Shown here one piece after another: positions 19,709-28,717 of a DNA stretch of 64,000 nucleotides. Below the pieces are notes generated by a model that ran no database searches, was not told the DNA's origin, and saw only the letters and a list, made by a program, of their open reading frames with translations. Every line of letters starts with the position of its first letter. The first letter of the stretch is position 1. A program made the position numbers and the translations under genes. Source of the stretch: Rhizobacter sp. Root404 (lineage in GTDB: Bacteria > Pseudomonadota > Gammaproteobacteria > Burkholderiales > Burkholderiaceae_C); contig NZ_LMDS01000001.1 in the NCBI RefSeq assembly GCF_001425865.1, positions 375,321 to 439,320 of the forward strand, written 5' to 3'.

Positions 19709-19732
19709 CCGTCGAATTGTCGACGGACCGTC
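19709..19732. promoter_or_regulatory. Adjacent palindromes upstream of the metalloenzyme-rpfF operon
   Basis: A perfect inverted repeat CCGTCGA-ATTG-TCGACGG (19709-19726) overlaps a second one, GACGG-A-CCGTC (19722-19732). They lie 41-64 bp upstream of the operon start at 19668 and about 125 bp upstream of divergent argJ. The position suits an operator for a dimeric regulator. No regulator gene is identified. Confidence 0.35.
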
Positions 19733-19854
19733 AACCTGATGCATGTTTCGGGCCGACTCTAATGCAGGTGCACGACCTTTGCCCATACGTAAGCCTTACA
19801 GGGTCGGGCGGCCGCATGCACAATCCCCCGCCATCCCCGCTCGAATCGACTGCC

Positions 19855-21084
19855 ATGCCCGTCAATCTGCAAGCCCCCGATCCCCAATCCCTGTACGCCG
19901 TGCGCGGCGTCGAGCTCGGCATCGCGATGGCCGGCGTACGCAAGGCGAACCGGCGCGATTTGACGGTGGTGACGATCGCTCCCGGCTCGACCGTGGCGGG
20001 CGTGTTCACCCGCAACCGCTTCTGCGCGGCACCGGTGCAGTTGTGCCGTACGCACCTGGCCAGCAGCTCCGCGCCGCGGGCGATCGTCATCAACACCGGC
20101 AACGCCAACGCCGGCACCGGCGAGGATGGGCTGGCCCGCGCGTTCGCCACCTGCAGCGCACTGGCCGGCCACCTGAAGATCGCGCCCGAGCAGGTGCTGC
20201 CGTTCTCGACCGGCGTGATCATGGAAAGCCTGCCGGTCGACCGCATCGTCGCCGGCATGCCGGCGGCCATCGCCGACCTGCGCGCCGACCACTGGGCCGA
20301 GGCGGCAGAGGCGATCATGACCACCGACACCGTGCCGAAGGCCGCCTCCGCGCAACTGCTGATCGGCGGCCGTACCGTGACGATCACCGGCATCAGCAAG
20401 GGCGCCGGGATGATCCGGCCGAACATGGCGACGATGCTGGGCTTCGTCGCGACCGACGCGGTGATCGCGCCGGCACTGGTGCAGGCGCTGGTCACCGACG
20501 CGGCGGACCAGTCCTTCAACCGCATCACGATCGACGGCGACACCTCGACCAACGACTCGTTCCTGCTGATCGCCACCGGCCTGGCCGGGCATGCCGAGAT
20601 CACGCAGTTCGAGAGCGGCGATGGCCGACGCCTGCGCGACGCCGTGGTTGCCGTCGCGCGTCAGCTCGCCCAGGCGATCGTGCGCGACGGCGAGGGCGCC
20701 ACCAAGTTCATCAGCGTGCAGATCGATGGCGGCAAGACCGAGGCCGAGTGCCGCCAGGCCGCCTACGCGATCGCGCATTCGCCGCTGGTCAAGACGGCGT
20801 TCTTCGCCAGTGACCCGAACCTCGGCCGCATCCTCGCCGCGGTCGGCTATGCCGGCATCGACGACCTCGACCAGACGAAGATCGACCTGTTTCTCGACGA
20901 CGTGGCGGTCGTCCAGAACGGTGGGCGGCTGGCGACCTACCGCGAGGAGGACGGCGCCCGGGTGATGAAGCAGAGCGAGATCACGGTGCGGATCGACCTG
21001 CACCGCGGCGCCGTATCCACCACGGTCTGGACCTGCGACCTCAGTTACGACTACGTCAAGATCAACGCTGATTACCGCAGCTGA
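19855..21084 (+). CDS. argJ: Bifunctional ornithine acetyltransferase/N-acetylglutamate synthase
   Basis: ArgJ transfers acetyl from N-acetylornithine to glutamate, recycling the acetyl group in arginine synthesis; many versions also use acetyl-CoA. The 409-residue precursor is self-cleaved before a threonine in the conserved NMATMLGF motif (residues about 195-202), giving alpha and beta chains. [21 protein letters not shown] and the oxyanion-hole and C-terminal segments match the family. The true start is ATG 19855; the longer frame reaching back to 19015 covers the divergent gene and is not real. It stands alone, 771 bp... from the next gene pair only by a 450-bp structured gap downstream. 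Confidence 0.96.
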   Translation: MPVNLQAPDPQSLYAVRGVELGIAMAGVRKANRRDLTVVTIAPGSTVAGVFTRNRFCAAPVQLCRTHLASSSAPRAIVINTGNANAGTGEDGLARAFATCSALAGHLKIAPEQVLPFSTGVIMESLPVDRIVAGMPAAIADLRADHWAEAAEAIMTTDTVPKAASAQLLIGGRTVTITGISKGAGMIRPNMATMLGFVATDAVIAPALVQALVTDAADQSFNRITIDGDTSTNDSFLLIATGLAGHAEITQFESGDGRRLRDAVVAVARQLAQAIVRDGEGATKFISVQIDGGKTEAECRQAAYAIAHSPLVKTAFFASDPNLGRILAAVGYAGIDDLDQTKIDLFLDDVAVVQNGGRLATYREEDGARVMKQSEITVRIDLHRGAVSTTVWTCDLSYDYVKINADYRS

Positions 21085-21150
21085 GCGCGGCGTCCGCCCC
21101 CGCCTCATCGATGCAGTGGATGCGGCGCAACGACGACCGGCCCGGCCGGC

Positions 21151-21180
21151 TTGTCATCGCCCGCCGCCCGCTGCTACCAT
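21151..21180 (+). promoter_or_regulatory. Candidate sigma-70 promoter
   Basis: TTGTCA (21151-21156) and TACCAT (21175-21180) are separated by 18 bp. Transcription would start near 21187 and run through the hairpins at 21414-21437 and 21489-21506 into the MFS gene at 21536, a leader of about 350 bases. Confidence 0.35.
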
Positions 21181-21413
21181 CTCGGCTCGATTTGACCCGC
21201 CCACCCATGAGCCCCGCCTTCCACGCCCACGCCCGCACCGCTGCACGCGGTGAGCCGTGCGCCGGCGCGGTCTGGCTCGACTCCGGCATCGCGCCCGGGC
21301 TCGTCGTCGTCGACTCGAACCGACCGGCCTCTCCGGCCGGCATCGCACGCGGGCTGTTGAAGCAGTTCGGCGCTGCGCATTAGTCCTCTCGGCATCCGCT
21401 TCTGACCAGGAGC

Positions 21414-21437
21414 TTCCGCTGAGAACTCAGCGGAAGA
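21414..21437. other. Perfect 10-bp hairpin in MFS leader
   Basis: CTTCCGCTGA (21414-21423) pairs fully with TCAGCGGAAG (21428-21437) across the loop GAAC. No U-tract follows on either strand, so it is not a standard intrinsic terminator. It may be an RNA element or a DNA operator. Confidence 0.5.
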
Positions 21438-21535
21438 ATCGGAAACACGCCCCTTCCTTTCGCTGCACCGGGTCCACCGACCCATCAGGGCATCCAACCC
21501 GATGCCGCGAGAAGAAGACGAAAGAGGTGAGGACC

Positions 21536-22888
21536 ATGAGACAGGTCTTGTTGAATTCCATTCGCGGCTGGCGACGCCGCTTGCGCCTGCCGGCCGACGA
21601 TCTGCTGCGCGATGCGACCTACCGGCGCCTGTGGACGTCGATCCTGATCAGCTCGTTCGGCGGGCAGGTGACGATGCTGGCGCTGCCGCTGACGGCGGCC
21701 GTGCTGCTGCACGCGAGCCCGACCCAGATGGGCCTGCTGACCGCGATGGAGATCGCGCCGTTCGTGCTGTTCTCGCTGCCGACTGGCGTGTGGCTGGACC
21801 GGGTGCGCAAGCTGCCGGTCTACATCGTCGGCGAGACGCTGCTCGCGGTCGTCGTCGCCAGCGTGCCGTTCGCCTGGTGGATGGGCTGGCTCTCGATGGG
21901 GTGGATGTACGCCTGTGCGTTCCTGCTCGGCACGGTCTTCACGATCGCCGGAACGGCTGCGCAGATCGTGCTGACGCAGGTGGTCGCGCGCGAGCGACTG
22001 GTCGAGGCCCACGCCAAGAATGCCCTCGCCGGTTCGGGGGCCGAAGTGGCCGGGCCGGGGCTGGCCGGCGCGTTGATCAAGCTGGTCGGCGCACCGCTGG
22101 CGCTCCTGGTCGACGCGGTGCTGCTGCTGGTCTCGGCCGCGATCCTGCGCGGCATCGTGGTGGTCGAGGACCTGCGGCCGCGCGCCGACGCCCATTTCAT
22201 GCGCGACCTGCGTGCCGGCGTGCGCTTCGTGCTGCGGCACCGCTTGCTGGTCGCGCTCGCGCTCGCGGTGGGTGTCTGGCAGATGTGCCACAACGCCGCG
22301 GTCGTTGTGCAGATCCTGTTTGCCACGCGCACGCTCGGCTTGTCGGAGCAGGCGGTCGGGTTGAGCTACATGGGCATGGGCGTCGGCACGATCCTGGCGA
22401 GTGTCGTCGGCCGTCGCGTGAGTGCACGGGTCGGCCCCGGCCCGTGCCTGGTGCTCGGTTTCGCGGTCTGCGGCGCGGGCTGGCTGCTGCTGGCGGTGGC
22501 ACCGGTCGGGCCGTTCGGGGTCGCCGCGTTCGCGCTGATGCTGATGCTGTTCTCGACCGGCGCGGTGCTGGTGTTCATCAACTTCCTGGCGCTTCGCCAG
22601 GCGGTGACGCCGCCGCACTTGCTCGGGCGCATGACGAGCACGATGCGCTGGCTGATCCTGATCCCCGCGGGCCCCGGCGCGCTGCTCGGCGGCTGGCTGG
22701 GAGAACAGTTCGGGTTGCGCGCGGCGCTCGGCTTCGCGGGCGGTGGCGCCTTGCTGCTCGCGCTGCTTGCGTGGCGCGCGCCGGTGATCCGCCGGGTGCG
22801 GGCCTTGCCCAGGCCCGAAAGCGAGCACGACTGGCTGGGCGCCGAGGCCGATGTGCGGTCCGCGCGCCCGGCGATCGAACCCGTCTGA
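21536..22888 (+). CDS. MFS transporter (EntS/MFS_3-like exporter)
   Basis: This is a predicted proton-coupled inner-membrane exporter of 450 residues with about 12 hydrophobic helices. The family signature between TM2 and TM3 is present (LPTGVWLDRVRKLPVYIVGE), as is the QIVLTQVVARERLVEAHAKNAL-like region typical of the enterobactin exporter EntS group; the resemblance is at family level only, and no substrate is implied. The start ATG 21536 is preceded by GAGGTGAGG. Much longer in-frame readings start inside the leader and are not used. A GNAT gene follows 14 bp downstream and is probably cotranscribed. Confidence 0.88.
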   Translation: MRQVLLNSIRGWRRRLRLPADDLLRDATYRRLWTSILISSFGGQVTMLALPLTAAVLLHASPTQMGLLTAMEIAPFVLFSLPTGVWLDRVRKLPVYIVGETLLAVVVASVPFAWWMGWLSMGWMYACAFLLGTVFTIAGTAAQIVLTQVVARERLVEAHAKNALAGSGAEVAGPGLAGALIKLVGAPLALLVDAVLLLVSAAILRGIVVVEDLRPRADAHFMRDLRAGVRFVLRHRLLVALALAVGVWQMCHNAAVVVQILFATRTLGLSEQAVGLSYMGMGVGTILASVVGRRVSARVGPGPCLVLGFAVCGAGWLLLAVAPVGPFGVAAFALMLMLFSTGAVLVFINFLALRQAVTPPHLLGRMTSTMRWLILIPAGPGALLGGWLGEQFGLRAALGFAGGGALLLALLAWRAPVIRRVRALPRPESEHDWLGAEADVRSARPAIEPV

Positions 22889-22902
22889 CAGGAGGACGTG
22901 TG

Positions 22903-23490
22903 ATGGATCCTTTGCTCGAACCGGTGCCTGAGCGCATCGAGACCGACCGACTGATCGTGCGGCTGCCGTGCGGCGACGACGCCGCGGCGCTGAACGCGGC
23001 GGTCTGCGAATCGCTCGACGATCTGCGCGTCTTCATGCCGTGGGCGCAGACCGCGCCGTCGCTCGTCCAGAGCGAGGCCGATTGCCGCCGCATGCAGGGC
23101 AAGTTCCTGCTGCGCGAGGACCTGGCGCTGTTCATGTTCGAGCGGGGTGCGGACGGCAGCGAGGGCGCCTTCGTCGGCGGCACCGGCTTGCACCGAATCG
23201 ACTGGCGTGTTCGCCGCTTCGAGCTGGGCTACTGGTGCCGCTCCAGCCGGCAAGGGCACGGCTACGTCACCGAGGCGGCGCGGGCGCTGACGCGCTGTGC
23301 GTTCGACACGCTGCGGGCGCGGCGCGTCGAAGTGCGCATGGACGACACGAACGTGCGCAGCTGGAAGGTGGCCGAACGCGCCGGATTCGCGCTGGAAGGC
23401 ACGCTGCGCGGCGACGCGCTGAACCCGCTCGGCGAGCCGCGCGACACGCGCGTCTACGCGCTCACCGCCGCGGCGCGCGCATCGGCCTAG
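22903..23490 (+). CDS. GNAT family acetyltransferase (RimJ/RimL-like)
   Basis: This is a cytoplasmic N-acetyltransferase of 195 residues. The opening ERIETDRLIVRLPCGDDAAAL, the central FELGYWCRSSRQGHGYVTEA (acetyl-CoA pyrophosphate loop, here SRQGHGY) and the closing NVRSWKVAERAGFALEGTLRG are the standard RimJ/RimL layout. Targets in this family are ribosomal-protein N-termini, small amines or antibiotics, and none can be chosen here. GGAGG lies 8 bases before the ATG. It overlaps the 3' end of the convergent ugpQ gene by 4 bp. Confidence 0.88.
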   Translation: MDPLLEPVPERIETDRLIVRLPCGDDAAALNAAVCESLDDLRVFMPWAQTAPSLVQSEADCRRMQGKFLLREDLALFMFERGADGSEGAFVGGTGLHRIDWRVRRFELGYWCRSSRQGHGYVTEAARALTRCAFDTLRARRVEVRMDDTNVRSWKVAERAGFALEGTLRGDALNPLGEPRDTRVYALTAAARASA

Positions 23491-24239
23491 GCGCGCACGC
23501 CGCTCGGACCGGGCGAGAAGCGGTCGACTGCGTCGGTGATCAGGCCGTCGATGCCGAGTGCGGCGAGGCGCTCGGCGTCGGCCGTTTCATTGACGGTGTA
23601 GACCAGCGCACGCAGTTCGGCGGCGTGAAGCCGGGTAATCAACGCGGCGTCCATGATCTGGTGGTTCGTCACCGCTGCCACGCAGTGCAGGGTGTGGAGT
23701 TCGTCGAACCAGCCGTCGCGCAGCGTATCGAGCAGCAGCGCGCGAGGCAGCGCGGGCGCGGCCTCGCGGGCGGCCTGCAGTGCGTCGGGGCGGAACGAGC
23801 TGAGCAGAGGGGGCAGCGCCTGGCCCGCCCACAGGCGCGCGGCCGCCGCAGCGACCACGCGGCCCGTTTCCCCTTCGGCGCCCGGGGTGGGCTTGATCTC
23901 GATGTTCAACGCATAGCCGTTGCGGATGCAGTACGCGGCGATGGCCTCGAGCGTGGGCAGTGGCTCGCCGGCGTAGCCGCGACTGTGCCAACCGCCGGCG
24001 TCGAGGCGCGACAGCCCGCTCCAGTCGACGAGCGCCGCGGTGCCCGTGCCGGACGACGTGCGTTCGAGCGTCGCGTCGTGCAGCAGGAACGGCACGCCGT
24101 CCGCGCTCAGCTTCACGTCGCATTCGAACGCGCGATAGCCGTGCGCGGCGCCGAGGCGGAATGCCGCGAGCGTGTTCTCCGGTGCGAGCTTGCCGGCGCC
24201 CCGGTGCGCGATCCAGAGCGGGTAGGGCCAGGGCTGCAT
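23487..24239 (-). CDS. ugpQ: Glycerophosphodiester phosphodiesterase
   Basis: UgpQ hydrolyses glycerophosphodiesters (the deacylated phospholipids imported by the Ugp transporter) to glycerol-3-phosphate and an alcohol. The 250-residue cytoplasmic protein has the catalytic pair HRGAGKLAPENT, the metal-binding FECDVKLSADG, the second catalytic histidine in LLHDATLERT, and NIEIKP. The start ATG 24239 lies 5 bp after the ugpC stop; a longer frame from 24278 overlaps ugpC. It is the last gene of the ugpBAECQ operon. Confidence 0.95.
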   Translation of the reverse strand: MQPWPYPLWIAHRGAGKLAPENTLAAFRLGAAHGYRAFECDVKLSADGVPFLLHDATLERTSSGTGTAALVDWSGLSRLDAGGWHSRGYAGEPLPTLEAIAAYCIRNGYALNIEIKPTPGAEGETGRVVAAAAARLWAGQALPPLLSSFRPDALQAAREAAPALPRALLLDTLRDGWFDELHTLHCVAAVTNHQIMDAALITRLHAAELRALVYTVNETADAERLAALGIDGLITDAVDRFSPGPSGVRA

Positions 24240-24244
24240 CGTGC

Positions 24245-25312
<1,068 letters not shown>

Positions 25313-25333
25313 GTGCGTGCTTCTGCTGGAGTT

Positions 25334-26185
25334 CTATTTTTCGGTGTCGACCAGGCCCTTGACGAACCAGCGCTGCATGAAGATCACGACGACTGCGGGA
25401 GGCAGCATCGCCATGATCGCGGTGGCCATCACGATGTTCCACTCGTTGCCGGAATCACCGCCGGCGATCATGCGCTTGATGCCGACGACGACCGGGTACA
25501 TGTCTTCGCTGGTGGTCGCGAGCAGCGGCCAGAGGTACTGGTTCCAGCCATAGATGAACTGGATCACGAACAGGGCTGCGATCGAGGTCTTCGACAGCGG
25601 CAGCAGGATGTCCCAGAAGAAGCGCATCGGGCCTGCGCCGTCGATCCGCGCGGCCTCGACCAATTCCTCCGGCACCGTCAGGAAAAACTGGCGAAACAGG
25701 AAGGTGGCGGTCGCCGAGGCAATCAACGGGATCGTCAGGCCGGCGTAGCTGTTGAGCATGCCGAGGTCGGAAACGACCTTGTAGGTGGGCAGGATGCGCA
25801 CCTCGACCGGCAGCATCAGCGTGACGAAGATCGCCCAGAAGAACAGCCCGCGCAGCGGGAACCGGAAGTACACCAGTGCGAAGGCCGACAGCAGCGAGAC
25901 CGCGATCTTGCCGAAGGTGATGACCAGCGCGGTGACCAGGCTGACCCACATCATCCGGCCGACCGGCGCGTTCGAGCCGGCGCCGCCGCCGTGGCCGGTG
26001 AGGGCGGCGCTGTAGTTCTCCCAGAAGTGCGTGCCGGGCAGCAGCGGCATCGGCGCCTGCACGATCTCCTGGGCCTCGTGGGTCGACGCGACGAACGCGA
26101 GGTAGAGCGGGAACGCGACGATCAGCATCCCGAGAATCATGATGGCGTGGGCGAGGATGCCCAGCGTGGCGCGGCGCTCGACCAT
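25334..26185 (-). CDS. ugpE: sn-Glycerol-3-phosphate ABC transporter permease UgpE
   Basis: This inner-membrane permease of 283 residues has about six helices. It forms the translocation pore with UgpA. The EAA loop that docks on UgpC is visible as [25 protein letters not shown]. The periplasmic loop near residues 55-80 ([16 protein letters not shown]) is typical of UgpE-like proteins. It starts 1 bp after the ugpA stop, so translation is tightly linked. Confidence 0.94.
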   Translation of the reverse strand: MVERRATLGILAHAIMILGMLIVAFPLYLAFVASTHEAQEIVQAPMPLLPGTHFWENYSAALTGHGGGAGSNAPVGRMMWVSLVTALVITFGKIAVSLLSAFALVYFRFPLRGLFFWAIFVTLMLPVEVRILPTYKVVSDLGMLNSYAGLTIPLIASATATFLFRQFFLTVPEELVEAARIDGAGPMRFFWDILLPLSKTSIAALFVIQFIYGWNQYLWPLLATTSEDMYPVVVGIKRMIAGGDSGNEWNIVMATAIMAMLPPAVVVIFMQRWFVKGLVDTEK

Positions 26186-26186
26186 C

Positions 26187-27071
26187 TCAGTAGTTCACTT
26201 TCTTTTCGACGTAGCGGAACTGGAGCACCGTGAGCGACACGACGATCAACATCAGCACGACGGACTGTGCCGCCGAACTGCCGATGTCGCCGCCCTTCAC
26301 GCCGTCCTGGTAGACCTTGTAGACCATGATGACCGTGTCGCGGCCCGGGCCGCCCTGGGTGGTGGCGTCGACGATCGCGAAGGTGTCGAAGAACGCGTAG
26401 ACCATGTTGATCACGAGCAGGAAGAACGTGGTCGGCGTCAGCAGCGGGAACTGGATCGACCAGAAGCGACGCCACGGGCGCGCGCCGTCGATCGCCGCGG
26501 CCTCGATCAGCGATTTCGGGATCGACTGCAAGCCGGCCAGGAAGAACAGGAAGTTGTACGAGATCTGTTTCCACACGGCGGCGGCGACCACCAGCGTCAT
26601 CGCATGGGTGGAGTTCAGCAGGTGGTTCCAGTCGAAGCCGAAGAACTTGGCCAGGCCGTACGAGACCACGCCGATCGACGGCGAGAACATGAACACCCAC
26701 AGCACGCCGGCCACCGCCGGTGCGACGGCATACGGCACGATCAGCATCGTCTTGTAGGCCAGCGCGCCCTTGATGATGCGGTCGGCGAAGATCGCCAGCA
26801 CCAGCGAGATCGCGATGCCGAGCACGGCCACCAGCACCGAGAAGATCGCAGTGACCTTGAACGATTCGAGGTAGGCCGAGTCACCGAACAGCTGCCTGAA
26901 GTTGGCCAGGCCTGCCCATTCGGTCGACAGGCCGAAGCTGTCCTGCACCTGCAAGGACTGCAGCACCGCCTGCGCCGCCGGCCAGAAGAAGAACACCGCG
27001 ATGATGATCACCTGCGGGGTCAGCAGCACCCACGGCAACCAGGCGGATTGAAAGCGAACGCGCTTTTCCAT
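26187..27071 (-). CDS. ugpA: sn-Glycerol-3-phosphate ABC transporter permease UgpA
   Basis: This is the second permease subunit, 294 residues with about six helices and an EAA motif [25 protein letters not shown]. The first helix ([23 protein letters not shown]) and the long first periplasmic loop are usual for the family. The gene is separated from ugpB by 86 bp that contain a very stable hairpin, so its expression is probably lower than that of ugpB. Confidence 0.94.
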   Translation of the reverse strand: MEKRVRFQSAWLPWVLLTPQVIIIAVFFFWPAAQAVLQSLQVQDSFGLSTEWAGLANFRQLFGDSAYLESFKVTAIFSVLVAVLGIAISLVLAIFADRIIKGALAYKTMLIVPYAVAPAVAGVLWVFMFSPSIGVVSYGLAKFFGFDWNHLLNSTHAMTLVVAAAVWKQISYNFLFFLAGLQSIPKSLIEAAAIDGARPWRRFWSIQFPLLTPTTFFLLVINMVYAFFDTFAIVDATTQGGPGRDTVIMVYKVYQDGVKGGDIGSSAAQSVVLMLIVVSLTVLQFRYVEKKVNY

Positions 27072-27096
27072 GAGGCTCGGATTCTGTCAATGAAAC

Positions 27097-27123
27097 GACC
27101 CCGCCGGAGAGGCCGGCGGGGTC
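27097..27123 (-). other. Perfect 11-bp stem-loop between ugpB and ugpA
   Basis: GACCCCGCCGG (27097-27107) pairs completely with CCGGCGGGGTC (27113-27123) around a five-base loop. It lies 35 bp past the ugpB stop on the coding strand. No U-tract follows. Such hairpins between binding-protein and permease genes commonly protect the upstream mRNA or attenuate transcription, giving excess binding protein. Confidence 0.7.
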
Positions 27124-27157
27124 GGATCGGTCGGAGGGCGACGGATCGCCCGTCAGG

Positions 27158-28483
27158 TCACTGGGCGGCAGCGGACTTGGTCGCCTTCTCGAACCGCTCG
27201 AGCTGCTCGTTGCCGCGCTTGACCGCGTCGTCGAGGGCCTGTTTCGGCTCCTTCTTGCCGGACCAGATCGCTTCGGTCTCTTCGTCGATGATGGTTCGGA
27301 TCTGCACGAAGTTGCCGAGGCGGATGCCGCGTGATTTGTCGGTCGTCTTGCGGATCATCTGCGTCACGGCCACGTCGGTACCCGGCTTCTCCTTGTAAAA
27401 GCCCGACTTCTCGGTCAGCTGGTACGCGGCCATCGTGATCGGCAGGTAGCCGGTGCGCTTGTGGCTGGCCGACTGCACATCGGGGTTCGACAGGTACTTG
27501 AAGAACTCGGCCACGCCCTTGTATTCAGCCGGCTTCTTGCCCGACATGACCCACAGGCTGGCGCCACCGATGGCCGTGTTCTGCGGTGCGCCCGGCACGT
27601 CGGGATAGTACGGCAGCGTCGACAAGGCATAGGCAAACTTTGCGCCCTTCGCCACGTCGGCATATGACCCGGCCGAACCGGTCATCATGGCGCACTCGCC
27701 GGACACGAACGAGGGGACGGCGGTACTGGCGCGACCCTTGTAGACGAACAGCCCCTGCTTGGCCATGTTGGCCAGATTCTCGAAGTGCCGCAGGTGCAGC
27801 GGCGAATTGAACGCCAGCCGTGCGTTCGGGCCGCCGAAGCCGTTGTTCTGCGTCGCGAACAGCGTGTTGTGCCACAGCGAGAAGCTTTCGAGGTGGACCC
27901 AGCTGACCCAGCTGCTCGTGTAGGGGCACTTGCTGCCGGCCGCCTTCAGCTTGGCTGCCGCAGCGACCACCTCGGGCCAGGTGGTGGGCGCCTTGTTCGG
28001 ATCGAGGCCGGCGGCCTTGAACGCATCCTTGTTGTAATAGAAGATCGTCGTCGAGCTGTTGAACGGGAACGAGAGCATCTCCCCGTTCGGGGCCGTGTAA
28101 TAGGCGGCCACGGCGGGCACGTATGCCTTCGGGTCGAATGCGACGCCGCTCTGCTTCATCACCTCGCCGACCGGCTTGATCGCGCCCTTGGACGCCATCA
28201 TCGTCGCGGTACCGACCTCGAACACCTGCAGGATGTGCGGCGCGTTGCCGGCGCGGAAGGCGGCCATCGCGGCCGTCATCGCCTCGTCGTAGTTGCCCTT
28301 GAAGGTGGGCACGACCTTGTAGTCCTTCTGGCTGGCGTTGAACTCCTTGGCCAGGTCGTTGACCCATTCGTTCAGGCCGCCGGTCATCGAGTGCCACCAC
28401 TGGACCTCGACCTGGGCCTGGGCCGGGCCCGACAGGGCCAGCGCGAACGCGCCGCAGGCGAATGCGAGAGATTTGAATTTCAT
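27158..28483 (-). CDS. ugpB: sn-Glycerol-3-phosphate ABC transporter substrate-binding protein UgpB
   Basis: UgpB is the periplasmic receptor for glycerol-3-phosphate and glycerophosphodiesters. The 441-residue precursor has a clear signal peptide (residues 1-23, ending GPAQAQ) and then the characteristic VEVQWWHSMTGGLNEWVNDL. The segments PFNSSTTIFYYNKDAF and SFVSGECAMMTGSAG are typical of UgpB. The start ATG 28483 is preceded by GGAG; longer frames run into the divergent promoter region. It is the first gene of ugpBAECQ. In enterobacteria this operon is under phosphate control by PhoB; a possible half site is noted separately. Confidence 0.95.
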   Translation of the reverse strand: MKFKSLAFACGAFALALSGPAQAQVEVQWWHSMTGGLNEWVNDLAKEFNASQKDYKVVPTFKGNYDEAMTAAMAAFRAGNAPHILQVFEVGTATMMASKGAIKPVGEVMKQSGVAFDPKAYVPAVAAYYTAPNGEMLSFPFNSSTTIFYYNKDAFKAAGLDPNKAPTTWPEVVAAAAKLKAAGSKCPYTSSWVSWVHLESFSLWHNTLFATQNNGFGGPNARLAFNSPLHLRHFENLANMAKQGLFVYKGRASTAVPSFVSGECAMMTGSAGSYADVAKGAKFAYALSTLPYYPDVPGAPQNTAIGGASLWVMSGKKPAEYKGVAEFFKYLSNPDVQSASHKRTGYLPITMAAYQLTEKSGFYKEKPGTDVAVTQMIRKTTDKSRGIRLGNFVQIRTIIDEETEAIWSGKKEPKQALDDAVKRGNEQLERFEKATKSAAAQ

Positions 28484-28717
28484 GACAGCTCCGTGAAGGT
28501 TTGGGGATGGGCTCGTGGCCAACCCCGAGTGTGCGTCCGCTTGATGACAGGCGCGTTTATCGCTGTGAAGCCCGGGTGTCGCAATTGGGATGAACCTCAG
28601 GTCCATCCGCAGCGGCGTGCTGCGGTGGTGCGAATCCGCATTGCTGCGGTGCCACATGGCCTGCGGTAACATCGGCCCTCAAGTGCCAACGCGGGTGCAA
28701 ACAGGCGCCCGGTCCCC

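Larger units (their letters stand above)
21085..21535 (+). other. Gap with promoter-like site, strong hairpins and a doubtful small ORF
   Basis: The 450 bp between argJ and the MFS gene hold several elements. They include a promoter-like pair (see 21151-21180), an unsupported 58-codon frame at 21207-21383 starting MSPAFHAHARTA without a ribosome site, a 10-bp perfect hairpin at 21414-21437, and a second 6-bp hairpin GGCATC/GATGCC at 21489-21506 just before the MFS ribosome site. This reads as a long structured leader of the MFS gene. I match it to no known riboswitch class. Confidence 0.4.

Noticed and set aside
21207..21383. A 58-codon frame after argJ as a small protein gene
   Set aside because: No ribosome site and no recognisable feature; kept only as a note within the structured gap.
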